Shown: positions 10,546-22,226 of the stretch, piece by piece | How the letters are laid out: each line of letters starts with the position of its first letter | Numbering within the stretch: the first letter of the stretch is position 1 | NCBI RefSeq assembly: GCF_954871325.1 | Contig: NC_088775.1 | Span: 36,123,561-36,187,560 of the forward strand | Origin: Gordionus sp. m RMFG-2023 | Lineage: Eukaryota > Nematomorpha > Gordioida > Chordodea > Parachordodidae | Reading direction: 5' to 3' | Length of the DNA: 64,000 nt | Translations under genes and position numbers: made by a program | Notes under the pieces: model-generated | Told to the model about the DNA's origin: nothing | The model's database searches: none | What the model saw: the letters and a program-made list of their open reading frames with translations, nothing else

Positions 10546-11489
10546 AAAGAAATGTCAGTCATTTTTTTGATATTAGAGAACAATATATATTGTTGATTTT
10601 TTTTATAGATCATCACTTTGTAATTTTTATGATTTTTTAATTTTAAATAAACTTTTGAATTTTTACTTACTGTGACTTAATAAAGATATAGATCCAAGTT
10701 TCAGTTCCGTGTTTCCTTTAATTTATAATTCTGAATCTAGTCTTTAATTCAGTAGTTTTTCTTTCTGAGTTTATTCTTATATTAGAATTTAGTCTCATCA
10801 TTTTTTTATATAGTTAAACATTTAACCATTGTGTTGATTTTTGACAGATGTTATATTTTATAAGTCTTTTTATATTTTGTTTTTGCTTTGAATTATGTTA
10901 TTCCTTAATAATTATAACTATCCATTTCTAAATATATTTATTTAAATTTAATTCTCTAAAGTACAAAAATCAACAAAAAATATAATAATCTTATAAATTT
11001 TTACAATAATAAATACAAATATTATATATGTTATATTTACATCTCATAAAATAATTGTATTATTATAATGAATATGTATATCGCTGGAAAAATAATCTTT
11101 ACAATAATTAATACAATAATACATATATATATATGTTATATATATATCTAATAAATTGTTTAATTATAACTAAATAAAGTAAAATATAAAGTTCAAAGGT
11201 TTTTTTCGTACAAATTTTCACAATAATTTTTCCTTAACCTATAAATATTTAAGTTAAATAACATATTTTTATATTACCTGATTTATTGCCCTTGAAAAAG
11301 TACTGTTTTGTTAAGTTTTTGTCTAATATTTAGTTTCAATTTTTGATTAATTTTATTGCCATAATGATGCATGCGTATATGTAGGTATCTGAAATAAATT
11401 TTATTAAAATCAAGTAATGATTATATATACATTTTAATAATAAGTCTTATTATAATTTGATGATGACTTAATCCTGCCTCTTGATCATA
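10546..11489. other. AT-rich stretch, no gene seen
   Basis: Low-complexity A/T sequence with several TATATA runs. No recognisable exon, repeat partner or RNA gene. Confidence 0.4.
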
Positions 11490-12905
11490 CATATGTTCTT
11501 GCAGGTCATTGGCCTAATATTTTTGATAATATTAGACATTCTAATTTTTTAACGGCATGTTTTTTAGTTATTTCATATACTTTTTCAAAAGCCCTGAATG
11601 GGCTCTCAGTTATTTTGCATAAATTTGATACGCTTTGGGATGGTATTATTACCAATCCATCATAATTTTTAATTTTATTAAAGTGTAATTATAGTTGTTT
11701 GAAGAATTATCTATTAGTGAATGTAAACAAATATCACATCTCACTTTTTTTCTTCAACAAGTTTATGGATAATGTATCCAGAGATATAGGTAGATACATT
11801 ATCAACGTAGAGAGATAGTCGTGGAATATTAGGTATATCATAAGAGTTGTCATGATTGGGTCTTTTTGAAAATCTTCACAGATTAGATTGGTGTCATCTA
11901 ATGGGATGCAATCTCCTGTCAATGAAGCTCCCAATCTGGCATGTAGAACACCTTTAACAGCACACCGCAGCTGGAATGCAGATGGATTATTATTGAAGCC
12001 ACCTCTACTAAGTAAAAATGAGAAGAAAAGTTCTAGATGGTCGTGTGATAACTTATACGTTAATAAATATCTACAAAAATAGGAATAAAAAAGGTTTTAT
12101 AGGATATTTATAAATAAAAATCATAAATATAAAAAAAATTAAGGTTTAAAAAGATATGTTTTGTAAATGAAATTTGAACTTCATTTTTGGGTTAGGGCCT
12201 GTCAATAATTCATTCCCCAAAGCTAGCACACTTTTCATATAGAAAATTAAACCCTCAATGCATGTTTTACGATTCGATTTATAGACATAGTTTCCCTTTT
12301 CAAATTTTAAGGCTAATAAAGTTTTAATACACTTTTCCAAAAATATATTATAATTTGAATTGATTTTTGAAATAAAGGGGCTTTATTGCCCTTACCTTAG
12401 ACGTGACGTGAATTCAAATAATCAAACATTCTAGAGGAATTCAAATAAAAAATAATCTATTAATATAATACTTGTCTATCATTAGAATAAATTCAGGTAC
12501 CATCACAGTTTTCAAATACAGAAATGTTCAGACTTTTAGCAAAGGCCAAAGCCTTGCCCACAGAAGCACTGAATACTTGTACTGCCAATTTTACCTTATA
12601 AATTATAATAATTAAATATATTATAATTTTACTTTCATCTTTTGCTTATAAAATTGAATGTGTGATAGGTTCAATTTATTCCCTGCTCTCAAGCCTTCAT
12701 TTTCTTGTAAATTATGTAACTTAGTTTTATAATCCCAATTTATGATCTATAAAGTTTTAATATAAAATGAGAAATTTATTTTAAAAGTTACGCTTCCATC
12801 TTTGATGAGTAATTTGGCATCAGCTAGTAAATTTCTTAACAGTTTCATTATGTGACACACATCTAGAAGCATATAGACCTTTTCATCTTTATTGACTATA
12901 TTCTT
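11490..12905 (-). pseudogene. P-element/THAP9-like transposase remnant
   Basis: Several minus-strand blocks in correct order match the P-element transposase pattern. They are: VYMLLDVCHIMKLLRN (about 12890-12800), a block with VQVFSASVGKALAF (about 12590-12500), a block with FEKGNYVYKSNRKTCIEGLIF (12340-12146, split here as FEKGNYVYKSNR and KTCIEGLIF), LSHDHLELFF then RGGFNNNPSAFQ (about 12060-11960), TGDCIPLDDTNL, and a C-terminal DGLVIIPSQSVSNLC (about 11660-11600). Blocks are separated by AT-rich gaps that could be introns or decay, and frames change between them. The N-terminal THAP zinc finger is not found. It is a plain DNA transposon relic; the alternative is a domesticated THAP9-like gene, which the decay argues against. 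Confidence 0.75.
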
Positions 12906-13525
12906 ATTACTATACAGATTTTATTTTATATTGATTAGTCTATATAAAATATTAAAGATATTCATTAAGAAATAAACTGGAAATGTTTATAAAATGTTTT
13001 TTATTCATCTAGTAAAAAAATAAGATTATAAATATAATATATAATAAAAATAAACCTGAAATTTATAAAATAATCATATGTTTCTTACGTTATTGATCCA
13101 AACACAAAATGGCCGCTACTCAATTCAATTTTTGCCACTTCAAATACATTAATCGGCAGTCTATAGTATTAATGTCATTGGTGTACACCATCAATTCTCG
13201 AAATTCCATTCATCTGTTTGTATAAAATAAATAAATAATCAACAAATAAAAATAAATAAATATAAATACGTACCGATGACATGACGTCACGATGACGTAG
13301 TGAGGACATCGGAAAATTATAATATAGATTATAGATATTGCAAACTACTTCCTTCTTATCACGGATTACCTAAATGTTAATTAGACCTTACATGTCAATT
13401 ATATATAATAATATAAAGAAATTGAAAATGGGCGAATATTCTTATATGAAGAGAACGAATATTTTTCAAAAAATCTATCTTTCAAATGGAGGTTAAGATA
13501 TTAAAAATTCCACACTACTTTCGGC
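12906..13525. other. Intergenic, no gene seen
   Basis: It may include the decayed N-terminal part of the P-like element, but I cannot read it. A CACGGATTAC motif at about 13358 is shared with the start of the unassigned repeat at about 14790. Confidence 0.35.
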
Positions 13526-13930
13526 CAGGCGCGTACGCAGCGGGGCGGGGCAAATCCCCCTACCTCAAAAGCTAAAAAATGCAGATGCCGAATTTTCAAA
13601 AATATTATTGTTAATATTAATTTATATTTGTTAATATTTATTCCTATCTCATATATATATTTGATTACATTTATTTATCACATTCATCTACTAAGTTATT
13701 TTATCAATTAATTTCGATTTCAAGTTTTCCTTGGCGTAATATTTACCTATTATTTTCAATTTTTTTTTTTATCTAGATTGCAAACATTCATAAATAACTG
13801 CCTCCGAGCTATAAGCATCTTTTACCCAAAAGTGATATAAAATAATAATTTATTAAGAATATCAAAACATATTCCAATTCATATTACATTAAAGAAACGT
13901 CGTATTCAATTCCTAGCTCACATCACGGAC

Positions 13931-14150
13931 TAGTGTTGTTAAACGGCTCATTTTGAGCCGATTTTTAAAAACGGCTAACTCAATAATTCATTCAGAAAAA
14001 TATTACCTAAGCCTGAAGATTTTGCTCATAGAAGGAACAAAGGTCTAGGCATATATTATCGAAATCTTGAGGCTTAGGCAATATTTTTCTGGTTAAAATA
14101 TTAAGTTAGCCGTTTTTAAAAATCGGCTCAAGAGCTATTTAACAACACTA
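13931..14150. mobile_element. Foldback MITE with perfect 8-bp target duplication
   Basis: The ends are TAGTGTTGTTAAACGGCTC and its inverse. The exact octamer TCACGGAC flanks both sides (13923-13930 and 14151-14158). The inverted repeat extends into AGCCGATTTTTAAAAACGGC. This copy best defines the family and its target-site length. Confidence 0.85.
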
Positions 14151-14514
14151 TCACGGACCATAATCTAGTTTACATGGCTCTACACTTATAATAGGAAAGA
14201 ATACACAAAATATAATGGTATTATAAAACTATAAAAGATGTAAGGGTACTAAACGAATAATGAAACAATTTATGAAGTTATATAACTGTAAAAATTCCAT
14301 CAAGAAACTTTTCCGAATTAAAGATAGATATTTTAAATGTAAAATATCTGGGCTTGATTAAAATTTCTAACGTTAATCTCAACTAGTATTTTCTATACCT
14401 TTTCAGGACTTCTGGACAAACCGAAATGGAATTGGTATGCTCTTTAAATTTTTTAAATTTTTGATAGTGAATTTACAGCTTTAACTAAAAAAACAAACTT
14501 AAATTTAAAATCAG

Positions 14515-14812
14515 CTACAACTCACCTTTAAAGTAATTAACTTATACAGCAGTTCTTGGGCATAGGCTCTTTTTCTGCCCCGATCTTTTTCTTAAAGCTT
14601 ATGGACGTCTACATTTTTCGAAATGTTGCGCGTACAAGTACGTGCGGCTTGCCCACAAACGTGTTGAAAGCTCATCATATTTTTTTAACTTTACACCCCA
14701 ATTAACTTATGTTCCAATTAGATGGAAATGAGGCAAACCTAGCGTAGCTCTGTTGTTTATTCAACGTAAGAGGGCATATGCATTATATATCACGGATTAC
14801 GGAAATTTATAG
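14515..14812 (-). repeat. Unassigned interspersed repeat, copy 2
   Basis: Minus-strand copy of the repeat at 7215. Here it includes a further end segment with CTTTAAAGTAATTAACTTATA and CAGTTCTTGGGCATAGGCT that copy 1 lacks. It lies inside the hAT copy B region. Confidence 0.65.
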
Positions 14813-15300
14813 TTAATAAATCTTTGCCTAACAGGAAGAAAGAAACTGCAAGCTTGTCCAACGAAATTGAGTCTCCGCCATCAAGCAGTAACAGCTTTTA
14901 TGGAGTTAGAAGAGCCGATTATTAATGCTATTACTGAAATATCTCAATGGCTTGAAAGAAATATTTCCCCAGAAGCTTATTGAATTCAATAGTTATTCTA
15001 AATTTTTTTTCTCATTAGAATGTATAAATTATACAACTATTTTATGTAATACTTTTCAAAAACATGACATTGACTTGATTAAGAAGATGAGAATATCGGA
15101 GAGCATTTTATTAGAACTCAAGGAAATTAGAGCTAATGTTGATGAAGAATTTTATATTTTATGATATTGTTGAGTCAAAAGCAGAGCTATACGTGTTTAA
15201 TATTTGTCCATCTCGACTTGCAGCAAGCAAGCTTATCGACAAAACATTAATTTAGGATCAGTAGAAGAGTATTGTAAAGCAAATTTCCTCTCTCTTAGAT

Positions 15301-16227
15301 ACATTTATTTACATTACATCTTCATTGAAATTTTAATATAAATTTTTTTTAAATATTAATTTATAACGATTATGAAAATTGTCGGTACATCTTTATTGAA
15401 TTTTTATTTTAATTAAACATGCTTACTAACCCATTTAATTCAAAAAATATTATCAAAAAAATAATAATTTACTATAACATTATAAAATATGAAGATCTTT
15501 GAAGATCGTTGCTCAAAATTTTTTAAAAATAAAAGATCTTTAAATTTTACGATTGCTCAAATTTTTTTAAAATTAAAAGTTCTTCAAATTTTAAGATCTT
15601 CAAAAATCTTGCTTAAAAATCTTCAAAGATCATTTGTACAACTCTGAATATAATAATTCCATTTTATATTTAGCATCACAATCCGCGTGAGATAAAATAT
15701 GAATTACATTTTATGCTCTCCACATCAACTATTCACCGTTTCTTATATATCCTATTAATTTAATATGAAATAAAAAAAACAAACATTTTACAGTGTTGAA
15801 CATCTTAACAGTCGCTCGCAGTGTTAATAAAATTTATACAAAAAAAAATTATATTTTATCGTATTTTAAAATTACTTTGTACAAATAAATTCACAATTTT
15901 ACACAATTATTGGAAAAATTAAACAATCATATATTATTTTATGGTAAAATTAAGATCTTATTTTTATTATTGTAATTTTTTTGATTAGCAGATATTTATA
16001 AAAATAATTCCCAATTTATAAGATTTTTATTATTGTTAATTTATTATTAATATTTTTTTATTATTTTTATTCTCTATTTTTTTATATTGTTAAAACGTGT
16101 CATATGAACACTAATAAAATTTTTCTCTCAAAAATCACTGCTTTATTTTCCTACTGGAACAAATAGCATTTTCTTTTTTAAAATACTTTTCGCCATACTT
16201 TCAATTTTGTCCCGAAATTTTAAGTTG
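15301..16227. other. Upstream region of eIF1, AT-rich
   Basis: No gene is seen. It presumably holds the eIF1 promoter and 5' untranslated sequence at its right end, but no clear core-promoter motif can be assigned in the A/T background. Confidence 0.35.
15488..15635. repeat. Imperfect foldback built of AAGATCTTTGAAGATC-type units
   Basis: Repeated and inverted copies of GAAGATCTTTGAAGATCGTT and GATCTTCAAA occur over about 150 bp, able to fold into a long imperfect hairpin. No target duplication was identified. Confidence 0.5.
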
Positions 16228-16639
16228 ATGTCAATACAAAATTTAAATACTATCGGTATCTATTAGAAATAATTTTTTAATGATTTATATACAATAGATC
16301 CATTTGCTGATGCATCTAATAATAGCGATACTGTACAAGATTCGACAATACATATACGAATTCAGCAAAGAAACGGAAGAAAAACATTAACGACTGTTCA
16401 AGGCATAGCTGAAAAATATGATAAAAAAATTATTGTTAAAGCTTGCAAAAAGGTAATGAATTAAAAACTTATGCTAATATGTCTAATTTTAGGAATTTGC
16501 ATGTAATGGTACAATAATAGATCATCCAGAATTTGGAGAAGTTTTGCAATTTCAGGGTGATCAGAGAAAAAATGTAAGTCAGTTCTTACTTCAGGTTGGT
16601 ATAGCAACACCTGAACATTTGAAAATTCATGGTTTTTAA
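16228..16639 (+). CDS. eIF1: Eukaryotic translation initiation factor 1 (eIF1/SUI1)
   Basis: eIF1 binds the 40S subunit near the P site, guards start-codon fidelity and helps scanning; it acts in the cytosol. Three coding exons join in phase: 16228-16255, 16298-16452 and 16493-16639, giving 109 codons plus stop, close to the usual 110-113 residues. The introns are only 42 and 40 bp, both GT...AG. The start MSIQNLNTIDPFADA matches the conserved family N-terminus. The SUI1 fold follows, with IHIRIQQRNGRKTLTTVQGI, an AEKYDKK segment, EFACNGTI and LQFQGDQRKN, and the protein ends LKIHGF. The typical acidic or glycine insert after residue 15 is short. All diagnostic motifs are intact, so I take it as a functional host gene. 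A possible AATAAA poly(A) signal lies about 95 bp after the stop. There is no operon context; the neighbours are hAT copies. Confidence 0.95.
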
Positions 16640-17696
16640 AAATATTACCTTCAAGTTATTGTTATTTTTATTTGAATTCTCATTGTTATTTTATATCCCT
16701 CAAAATATAAATTATTTATAGCAGTACACCTAATAAACTTAATTAATGCTATGATTATACCTGTATTGATAATGTTATAATAAAATTCTTACACTTAGAG
16801 TACTAATGTTTGTTTTACCTTTTATTAACATTAAATCAAGTTAAATATGTATTATATGTGTAAAATATTGTAGAACTTGATATTAACATAGATTATTTAA
16901 ATCAAGTTAACTATGTATTATATGTTTAAAATATTGTGGCATAGATTATTATAGGCTATGACTTTTTTTTGGCAGATTAATCAAAATAAGCAGTTTTATA
17001 TTTAAAAAATTATGTTTTGGGAAGTATGTAACCTCATTTTTTATACAAATAAGTTTCTTAATTTCAATATTATCAAACGTAATATATAAAAAAATTAGTA
17101 TATATTTAACACAATATCAAAAAATGAGATCAATTATTTAATTAAAATTTTTATTGTATAATGTGTCTTTGAGCATTTCCAAATAAATGATGCAACTCAC
17201 ATATTATTGAATAAGAGCCTTTTAAGATCTATCTCTCATTTTTTATCATCTTTGGCTATTGGAGGAGATTTACAATATATCAATTTTATATCAAGGCCAA
17301 CGTATGATATAAATAAGATAAAGCAATTGCATATTCTGACCCCCCCCCCCAAATCATCCTATAAATTTGTTCCTCTTTATTTAAATATTTTTCCCAGTAA
17401 AATTTCGATCCTGGTATAACGAGTACCAATTTAGTAAATGTAGACACCGAATTTAACTCAAAAATCAATTTTTATTTTCCATATCAAATCCAATATATAA
17501 TAATCATAATCCATAATATATTCTTCATTTTACAATCAATAAAACATCTAACTCATTTCATAAAATCTCTGATTCATTTCATAAAAATCACACTGAATAA
17601 AATATTATTAATAAAAACATATCCAAAAAAATAATAATCTGATTGACATTTCTTGAAAATGAATAAACATTTTTTATTTTTCTCTTTAATTCAACA
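16640..17696. other. AT-rich stretch with a poly(C) run
   Basis: It contains the eIF1 3' untranslated sequence, near-identical short duplications at about 16845-16935 (TCAAGTTAA...ATGTATTATATG), and a run of ten C at about 17341. No gene is recognised. Confidence 0.4.
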
Positions 17697-18744
17697 TTTG
17701 CAACACCTCTGCAAGGCTCACTTATTCTTCTTAAAAAAGAGAATGTTCTCTCATTAGTTTACTAAGAGCTGCTAATATATAACCATTTTAATACATTAGT
17801 AGTATAATTTAAAATGTGTTTGAAATAATGCAAAGCATCCATAACATTTTTTGGGACTGTATCAACCTTAGTTTAATCTTTTTTGTAACATCTTCATAAA
17901 AATCTAACAAATATTTATATTTTTTTTCTATCACCATATGAAAAAGGTTGGTAGAGGGGACATTTATTTTATAATACTCTTATACTGATCCTATATTAAT
18001 GTTTTGACAATGAGCTTGCTCGCTGCAAGTCGAGGGTGACAAATATTAAACACATATAGCTTTGCTTTTGACTCAACAATAACATAAAATATAAAATTCT
18101 TCATCAACATTAGCTCTAATTTCCTTGAGTTCTAATAAAATGCTCTCTGCTATTCTCTTCTTCTTAATCAAGTCAGTTATGTTTTTGAAAAGTATTACAT
18201 AAAATAGTTGTATAATTAAATGATAAATTCTAATGAGAAAAAAAATTTGGAATAAGTATTGAATCCAATAATTTTCCTGCTTCTGAGGAAATATTTCTTT
18301 CAAGCCATTGTGATATATCAGTAATAGCATTAATAATCGGCTCTTCTAACTCCATAAAAGCTGTTACTGCTTAATGGCGGAGACTCGATCTCGTTGGACA
18401 AGCTTGCAATTTTTTTCTCCCTGTTGGACAAGGACTTTCAGAGATAATTATTATTTGACTAGAAATTTAGATAAATATGACGCTACTAAAATTTGAAAAT
18501 AATAGGTAAATTACGCCAAGGAAAACTTGAAATCGAAATTAATTGATAAAAGAACTTAGTAGATGAATGTGATAAATAAATGTAATTATATATATATGAT
18601 ATAGGAATAAATATTAACAAATATAAATGAATATTAACAAAAATATTTTTGAAAAATATAATCCGGCATCTGAATTTTTTAGCTGGGGTGGGGGGAGGGG
18701 GGTTGTCCCATTGTCTCCCCCCCCCCCCGCTGCTTACGCCAATG
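17697..18744 (-). mobile_element. ZMYM1-like hAT transposon, copy C
   Basis: Minus-strand copy. The 5' end CATTGGCGTAAGCAGCGGGG is at 18744, followed by the family 5' region (GCATCTGAATTTT-like segment). The coding part (18420-18000) carries GLKEIFPQKQENYW and RIAESILLELKEIRANVDEEF, followed by HSLFLRRISE near 17745. The C-terminal dimerisation domain is missing. The sequence GTGTTGCAA occurs next to both ends (about 17697-17705 and 18746-18754), a possible target duplication. It interrupts the BED-type hAT that continues from 18765. Confidence 0.7.
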
Positions 18745-18764
18745 CTTGCAACACTTGTCGTTTT

Positions 18765-20330
18765 GCCTAAATGTTTTAATTCTTCATAATATTTATCATT
18801 TAATATTGATTTTAGCATATATTTTAATTTTGTTCTTGGATCTAGGAAGCATGATATATAATTGGTAAGGGTACTAAATTAGCCTTCGTAGGCTTTAAAT
18901 TTATTCAGCATTAATTTGGCCGCTTTTTTTATATCCTCATTAACGTGTGTATTAAATGTTTCATTTAAAAAATCCCCATCGAAGCGACGAATAAAGCCGC
19001 CGTCCCAATAATTGTATTTTCCGATGAAACTTCACACGTAATCTTGAAAAAAGGTTTCAATTTCCTTAAAATATTTTGCCTCATTGACATTAATATATTT
19101 CTTTGGGAAGACATTCTTCCCCTAATCGTTTAATAGCGTCTAAATTCTTTAAAATAAAATATATTATAAAAATAACATTTAAGATTATGGTTAATTTACT
19201 TTATTAATTGTAGAAATCATAAGATACTTTGAATTCCACCTAGTGACCACATCGAGTGGTAACCTTGTACCGCCAGAGATGGCGATGTATTTTTGTATGA
19301 ACTTAGGCTACAGGTGAAGTTTTTTCACCAATTTATGTATTTTTTCTAATTTTTGATCAAAAATATTTAGCCCTTCTTTAACTATTATATTGATAACATG
19401 CGCTAGGCATCTATGACTATAGAAGGGCATATTGTATTTTTCCCTATAATGATTGGCCCAATGATATATATAACTATAGATTGGCGATCATGCATAAAAA
19501 AACGTCCACACATTGAAATCAGCTTTAGCGCCATTTTGTAGCTTGTACGTTGATCAAATGCCTCAATAATAATAATAATATATCATTGGATTGGCCATTA
19601 TTTCTGCTGCACTTATCATATTTTTTACATTATCATGTGTAATTGCTATAACTTTTTTTTAATCTCAAATGTTTCAAGAGATTTTAATAAATAATTAGCT
19701 ATATCTTGTCAATTATGCAGGTGAGGTAGTTCTACTAAATCAAGAAGGTAATTTTTTAGTTTTTAATTATTTGTTATATAATGGACAGTAATCGAACAAT
19801 AAGATAAGGAGTTGATTCCTGTCCAAACACCATCTGTGGAGAGGGAGATTCAGCTTTGTACATTTTTTAATGTTTCTATAATTTTAGATTTTGATGTTTC
19901 ATAAATCGAATGCAAGTATATTTTCACGGTTTGTCTTGTCCATATATTTTCCCTTTTAAATATAAACGCGAATATATCCCTGAATTCACTAGAGTCAAGT
20001 AGGTTAAACGGTAAATTATTTTTAACAATATATCTGAGTATTAGTTTATTTAAATGTTTAATTTCTTCAGGTTGTAGTTTTCTTATACCCGATAAATTTT
20101 TGGGCATTATTTATTTAGTTTGGAAAATAATATCCGGGTGGAATATTTTAATATTCTTTTTAAAGTTGGCTAAAAATATTAAAAATAGATTTTGCAAATA
20201 TATTATACTTGTAGCTGTATGGATACTGTAGATTTTCTCACAATACACACATTTGCGCCTTGATTTATTAGGTGTATTTTCAAAAATATTTTTTATATTG
20301 AAATTGTTATTATATATTGAAGAAGTAGAT
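18765..20330 (-). pseudogene. Decayed BED-type hAT transposase
   Basis: The minus strand shows, in order: a possible BED finger start (RKCVYCEKIYS, about 20255), a readable block MPKNLSGIRKLQPEEIKHLN and on to FIFKRENIWTRQTVK (20107-19850), a DGVWTGINS...SITVHYIT segment (about 19830-19770), CLAHVINIIVKEGLNIF (about 19405-19360), TRWNSKYLM (about 19250-19220) and DPRTKLKYMLKS (about 18840). This is the normal hAT order. Stops and frame changes are frequent, so it is inactive. The C-terminus is cut off at the hAT copy C junction. Confidence 0.75.
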
Positions 20331-20507
20331 GATGTATTGGCTATTGAGGAGGTAAAAGAGCTTTAACTAAATTATGGTCTTGATTCATAAGATCTTCCTA
20401 CAATTTATAATTATATTAGCAATAAATGTCATAATTACTTCGAAATCTAACGTGTCATCCACCATTTCTATGTTATTCATATTAGAGATCTGCAAAGTTA
20501 GGCCCGG

Positions 20508-20550
20508 TGTAACGTGTGAAAGTGATCTGTGAGATTTCGAAATCTCACGC
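20508..20550. repeat. Ginger left terminal inverted repeat
   Basis: About 40 bp matching the right end (25954-25996) in inverse, with a small internal difference after position 19. It is followed by an inverted copy of the terminal motif ATCACTTTCACACG at 20552-20565, so the tip itself can fold back. Confidence 0.85.
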
Positions 20551-20573
20551 AATCACTTTCACACGGATGGGTT

Positions 20574-20625
20574 GTGAGATTTTGATGATAATGGCCCCCA
20601 ATGTTTTTGAAGCGATAAATGCAAA
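20574..20625. repeat. Ginger subterminal direct repeat, left copy
   Basis: It contains GTGAGATTTTGATGAT, AATGGCCCCCAATGT and TTTGAAGCGATAAA. The same about 50-bp block occurs in the same orientation at 25849-25902, which is unusual because the element ends are otherwise inverted. Confidence 0.8.
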
Positions 20626-20648
20626 AATTTTCATGACATGAATTTAAA

Positions 20649-20990
20649 TGATAATATACTATAGAGACAATAATGGTATAAAACCTAACTGTTAAATTAT
20701 AATCTATGTTTTAGAATAATATTTTAATAATGCTTTGCAAGATATATATATCGTTTCATTTTAAGAACTCATCTTTATTTTTTTAAGATCATTAAGTCGA
20801 ATAATGAGAGCTGTAAAATCAAGGAACATCATTAAAGTTAAGGATATAAAATATAATATAGAGACAATAATGGTATCACACCTAAATATTTAATTATAAT
20901 CTATGTTTTAAAATAATATTTTAGTAATGCTTTGTAAAATATATTGTTTCATTTCAAGAGCTCATCTTTATTTTAACATCATTAAAGTTA
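20649..20990. repeat. About 170-bp tandem duplication in the Ginger 3' region
   Basis: Copies at about 20649-20800 and 20840-20990 share TATAGAGACAATAATGGTAT, AATTATAATCTATGTTTTA and GAACTCATCTTTATTTT-like segments, about 85-90 percent alike by eye. Confidence 0.7.
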
Positions 20991-21078
20991 ACAATATAAT
21001 AAAATTTCTCTTTTTGATATATATAAATTTAATTTAAAAGTAGATTATATATAACAAATAAAATTAAGTATTACAAGG

Positions 21079-21153
21079 TGTGGTGGGTAGTCTAGTTAGT
21101 AAGACTTACATTACCTATCCTCAAAATGCGTGTTCAAATCCATGTAGAGTACA
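21079..21153 (+). repeat. tRNA-like SINE head or tRNA pseudogene
   Basis: It has an A-box-like TAGTCTAGTTAGTAAG with a pairing D-arm (GTC...GAC) and a B-box GTTCAAATCC inside a plausible T-arm, spaced as in a tRNA. It is followed by AT-rich sequence. The acceptor and anticodon stems are not clean, so I do not call a functional tRNA. Confidence 0.4.
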
Positions 21154-21276
21154 TTTTTTATTTAAATTGTTTTTTTTTATCTATCTTATCTAAATAGTCG
21201 CCGCCTCTCTATAGTTTTAAATTTATATTTTTAGTCTGCATATCATACCAAATAGTGTGTGATAAGATATGCAGAT

Positions 21277-21579
21277 TAGAGGTCTGTAATGGGCGGGTTT
21301 TTAGCGAAAAGATTTATTTAACCTGCCCTCGCTCTCACTTATAATTTTTTTTATATATATTTTGTTTTAAAATTATTTTATGGCTGGTTTGGCTCTTTAT
21401 TTATTTTAATGTATTTTTAATTAAACATATAATATGGAATATTATGAAAAACTATTTACTGTTCTGATCATTTTGCCTGAAAAATATCAAATTCTCCCAA
21501 ATTTTTTAACCCTCTCGCCCAATGTTGAAAATATTTTTTTTAAAGTACGGGCGAAAAAACCACCCAATCCAGACCTCTA
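21277..21579. mobile_element. GC-motif MITE inside the Ginger element
   Basis: The left end TAGAGGTCTGTAATGGGCGG and the right end CCAATCCAGACCTCTA are inverted relatives, with CCGCCC/GGGCG motifs next to them and an AT-rich centre. No clear target duplication is visible. Confidence 0.6.
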
Positions 21580-22226
21580 GTTCAATTATTGATAGGAGGC
21601 TCCAATCAATATCATAATTAAAGTTTAGCAATATTTAGGTAGGAAAGAGATCCTTACTAACATGCTAATTTACACAACATGAAATTTATAAAATAACCAA
21701 ATACTCCGATCACATGATATTTCTTATACAAACATCTTCTCGATAGACATTAATTTAGACAAAGCTCATATATGACAGAAAATTTACTAGAGGCAAACCG
21801 CCTTTTCTACCCAACCCTCTAAAAATCACAGCAAAGAAACAGTAAGATAAATTCTTAGCTTAAATGGCTTAATCGTAATGCTTATTTTGTTTACCTAATA
21901 TAATGTTATAAAGATAATCCATCTCTATATTATTTTGTACTGAATTGGGTCACAAATATTAGATAAAACTTTATTTAGCATAAGAAAATAGACGAAGAAC
22001 TTTATTGATATAAATATTTATACATAATTTTAAATTTAATAAAAACATCATGGAAATATATATAATTATTATCATATATTGCATATCAGAATGTAATTGA
22101 ATATTATTTATAAACTACAACTTTCATAAAAAATATATATATAAGGCAATAAATTATAATATGAATGAAATATAATTATATATATTTATATAAAAAATTT
22201 TTTTTAATAAAAATAATAAATAGTGA

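Larger units (their letters stand above)
13526..15300 (+). mobile_element. ZMYM1-like hAT transposon, copy B (decayed)
   Basis: It starts with the terminal repeat CAGGCGCGTACGCAGCGGGG. The coding remnant at about 14830-15300 includes GLKEIFPQKL, ISESILLELKEIRANVDEEF and AELYVFNICPSRLAAS segments characteristic of hAT transposases of the zinc-finger MYM-type 1-like group. The open block at 14925-15164 is the longest piece. The frame is interrupted and the C-terminal domain is absent. It has been hit by a foldback MITE (13931-14150) and by the unassigned repeat (14515-14812). Confidence 0.75.

Noticed and set aside
21079-21153. Functional tRNA gene
   Set aside because: The acceptor and anticodon stems do not pair cleanly; listed only as a tRNA-like SINE head.
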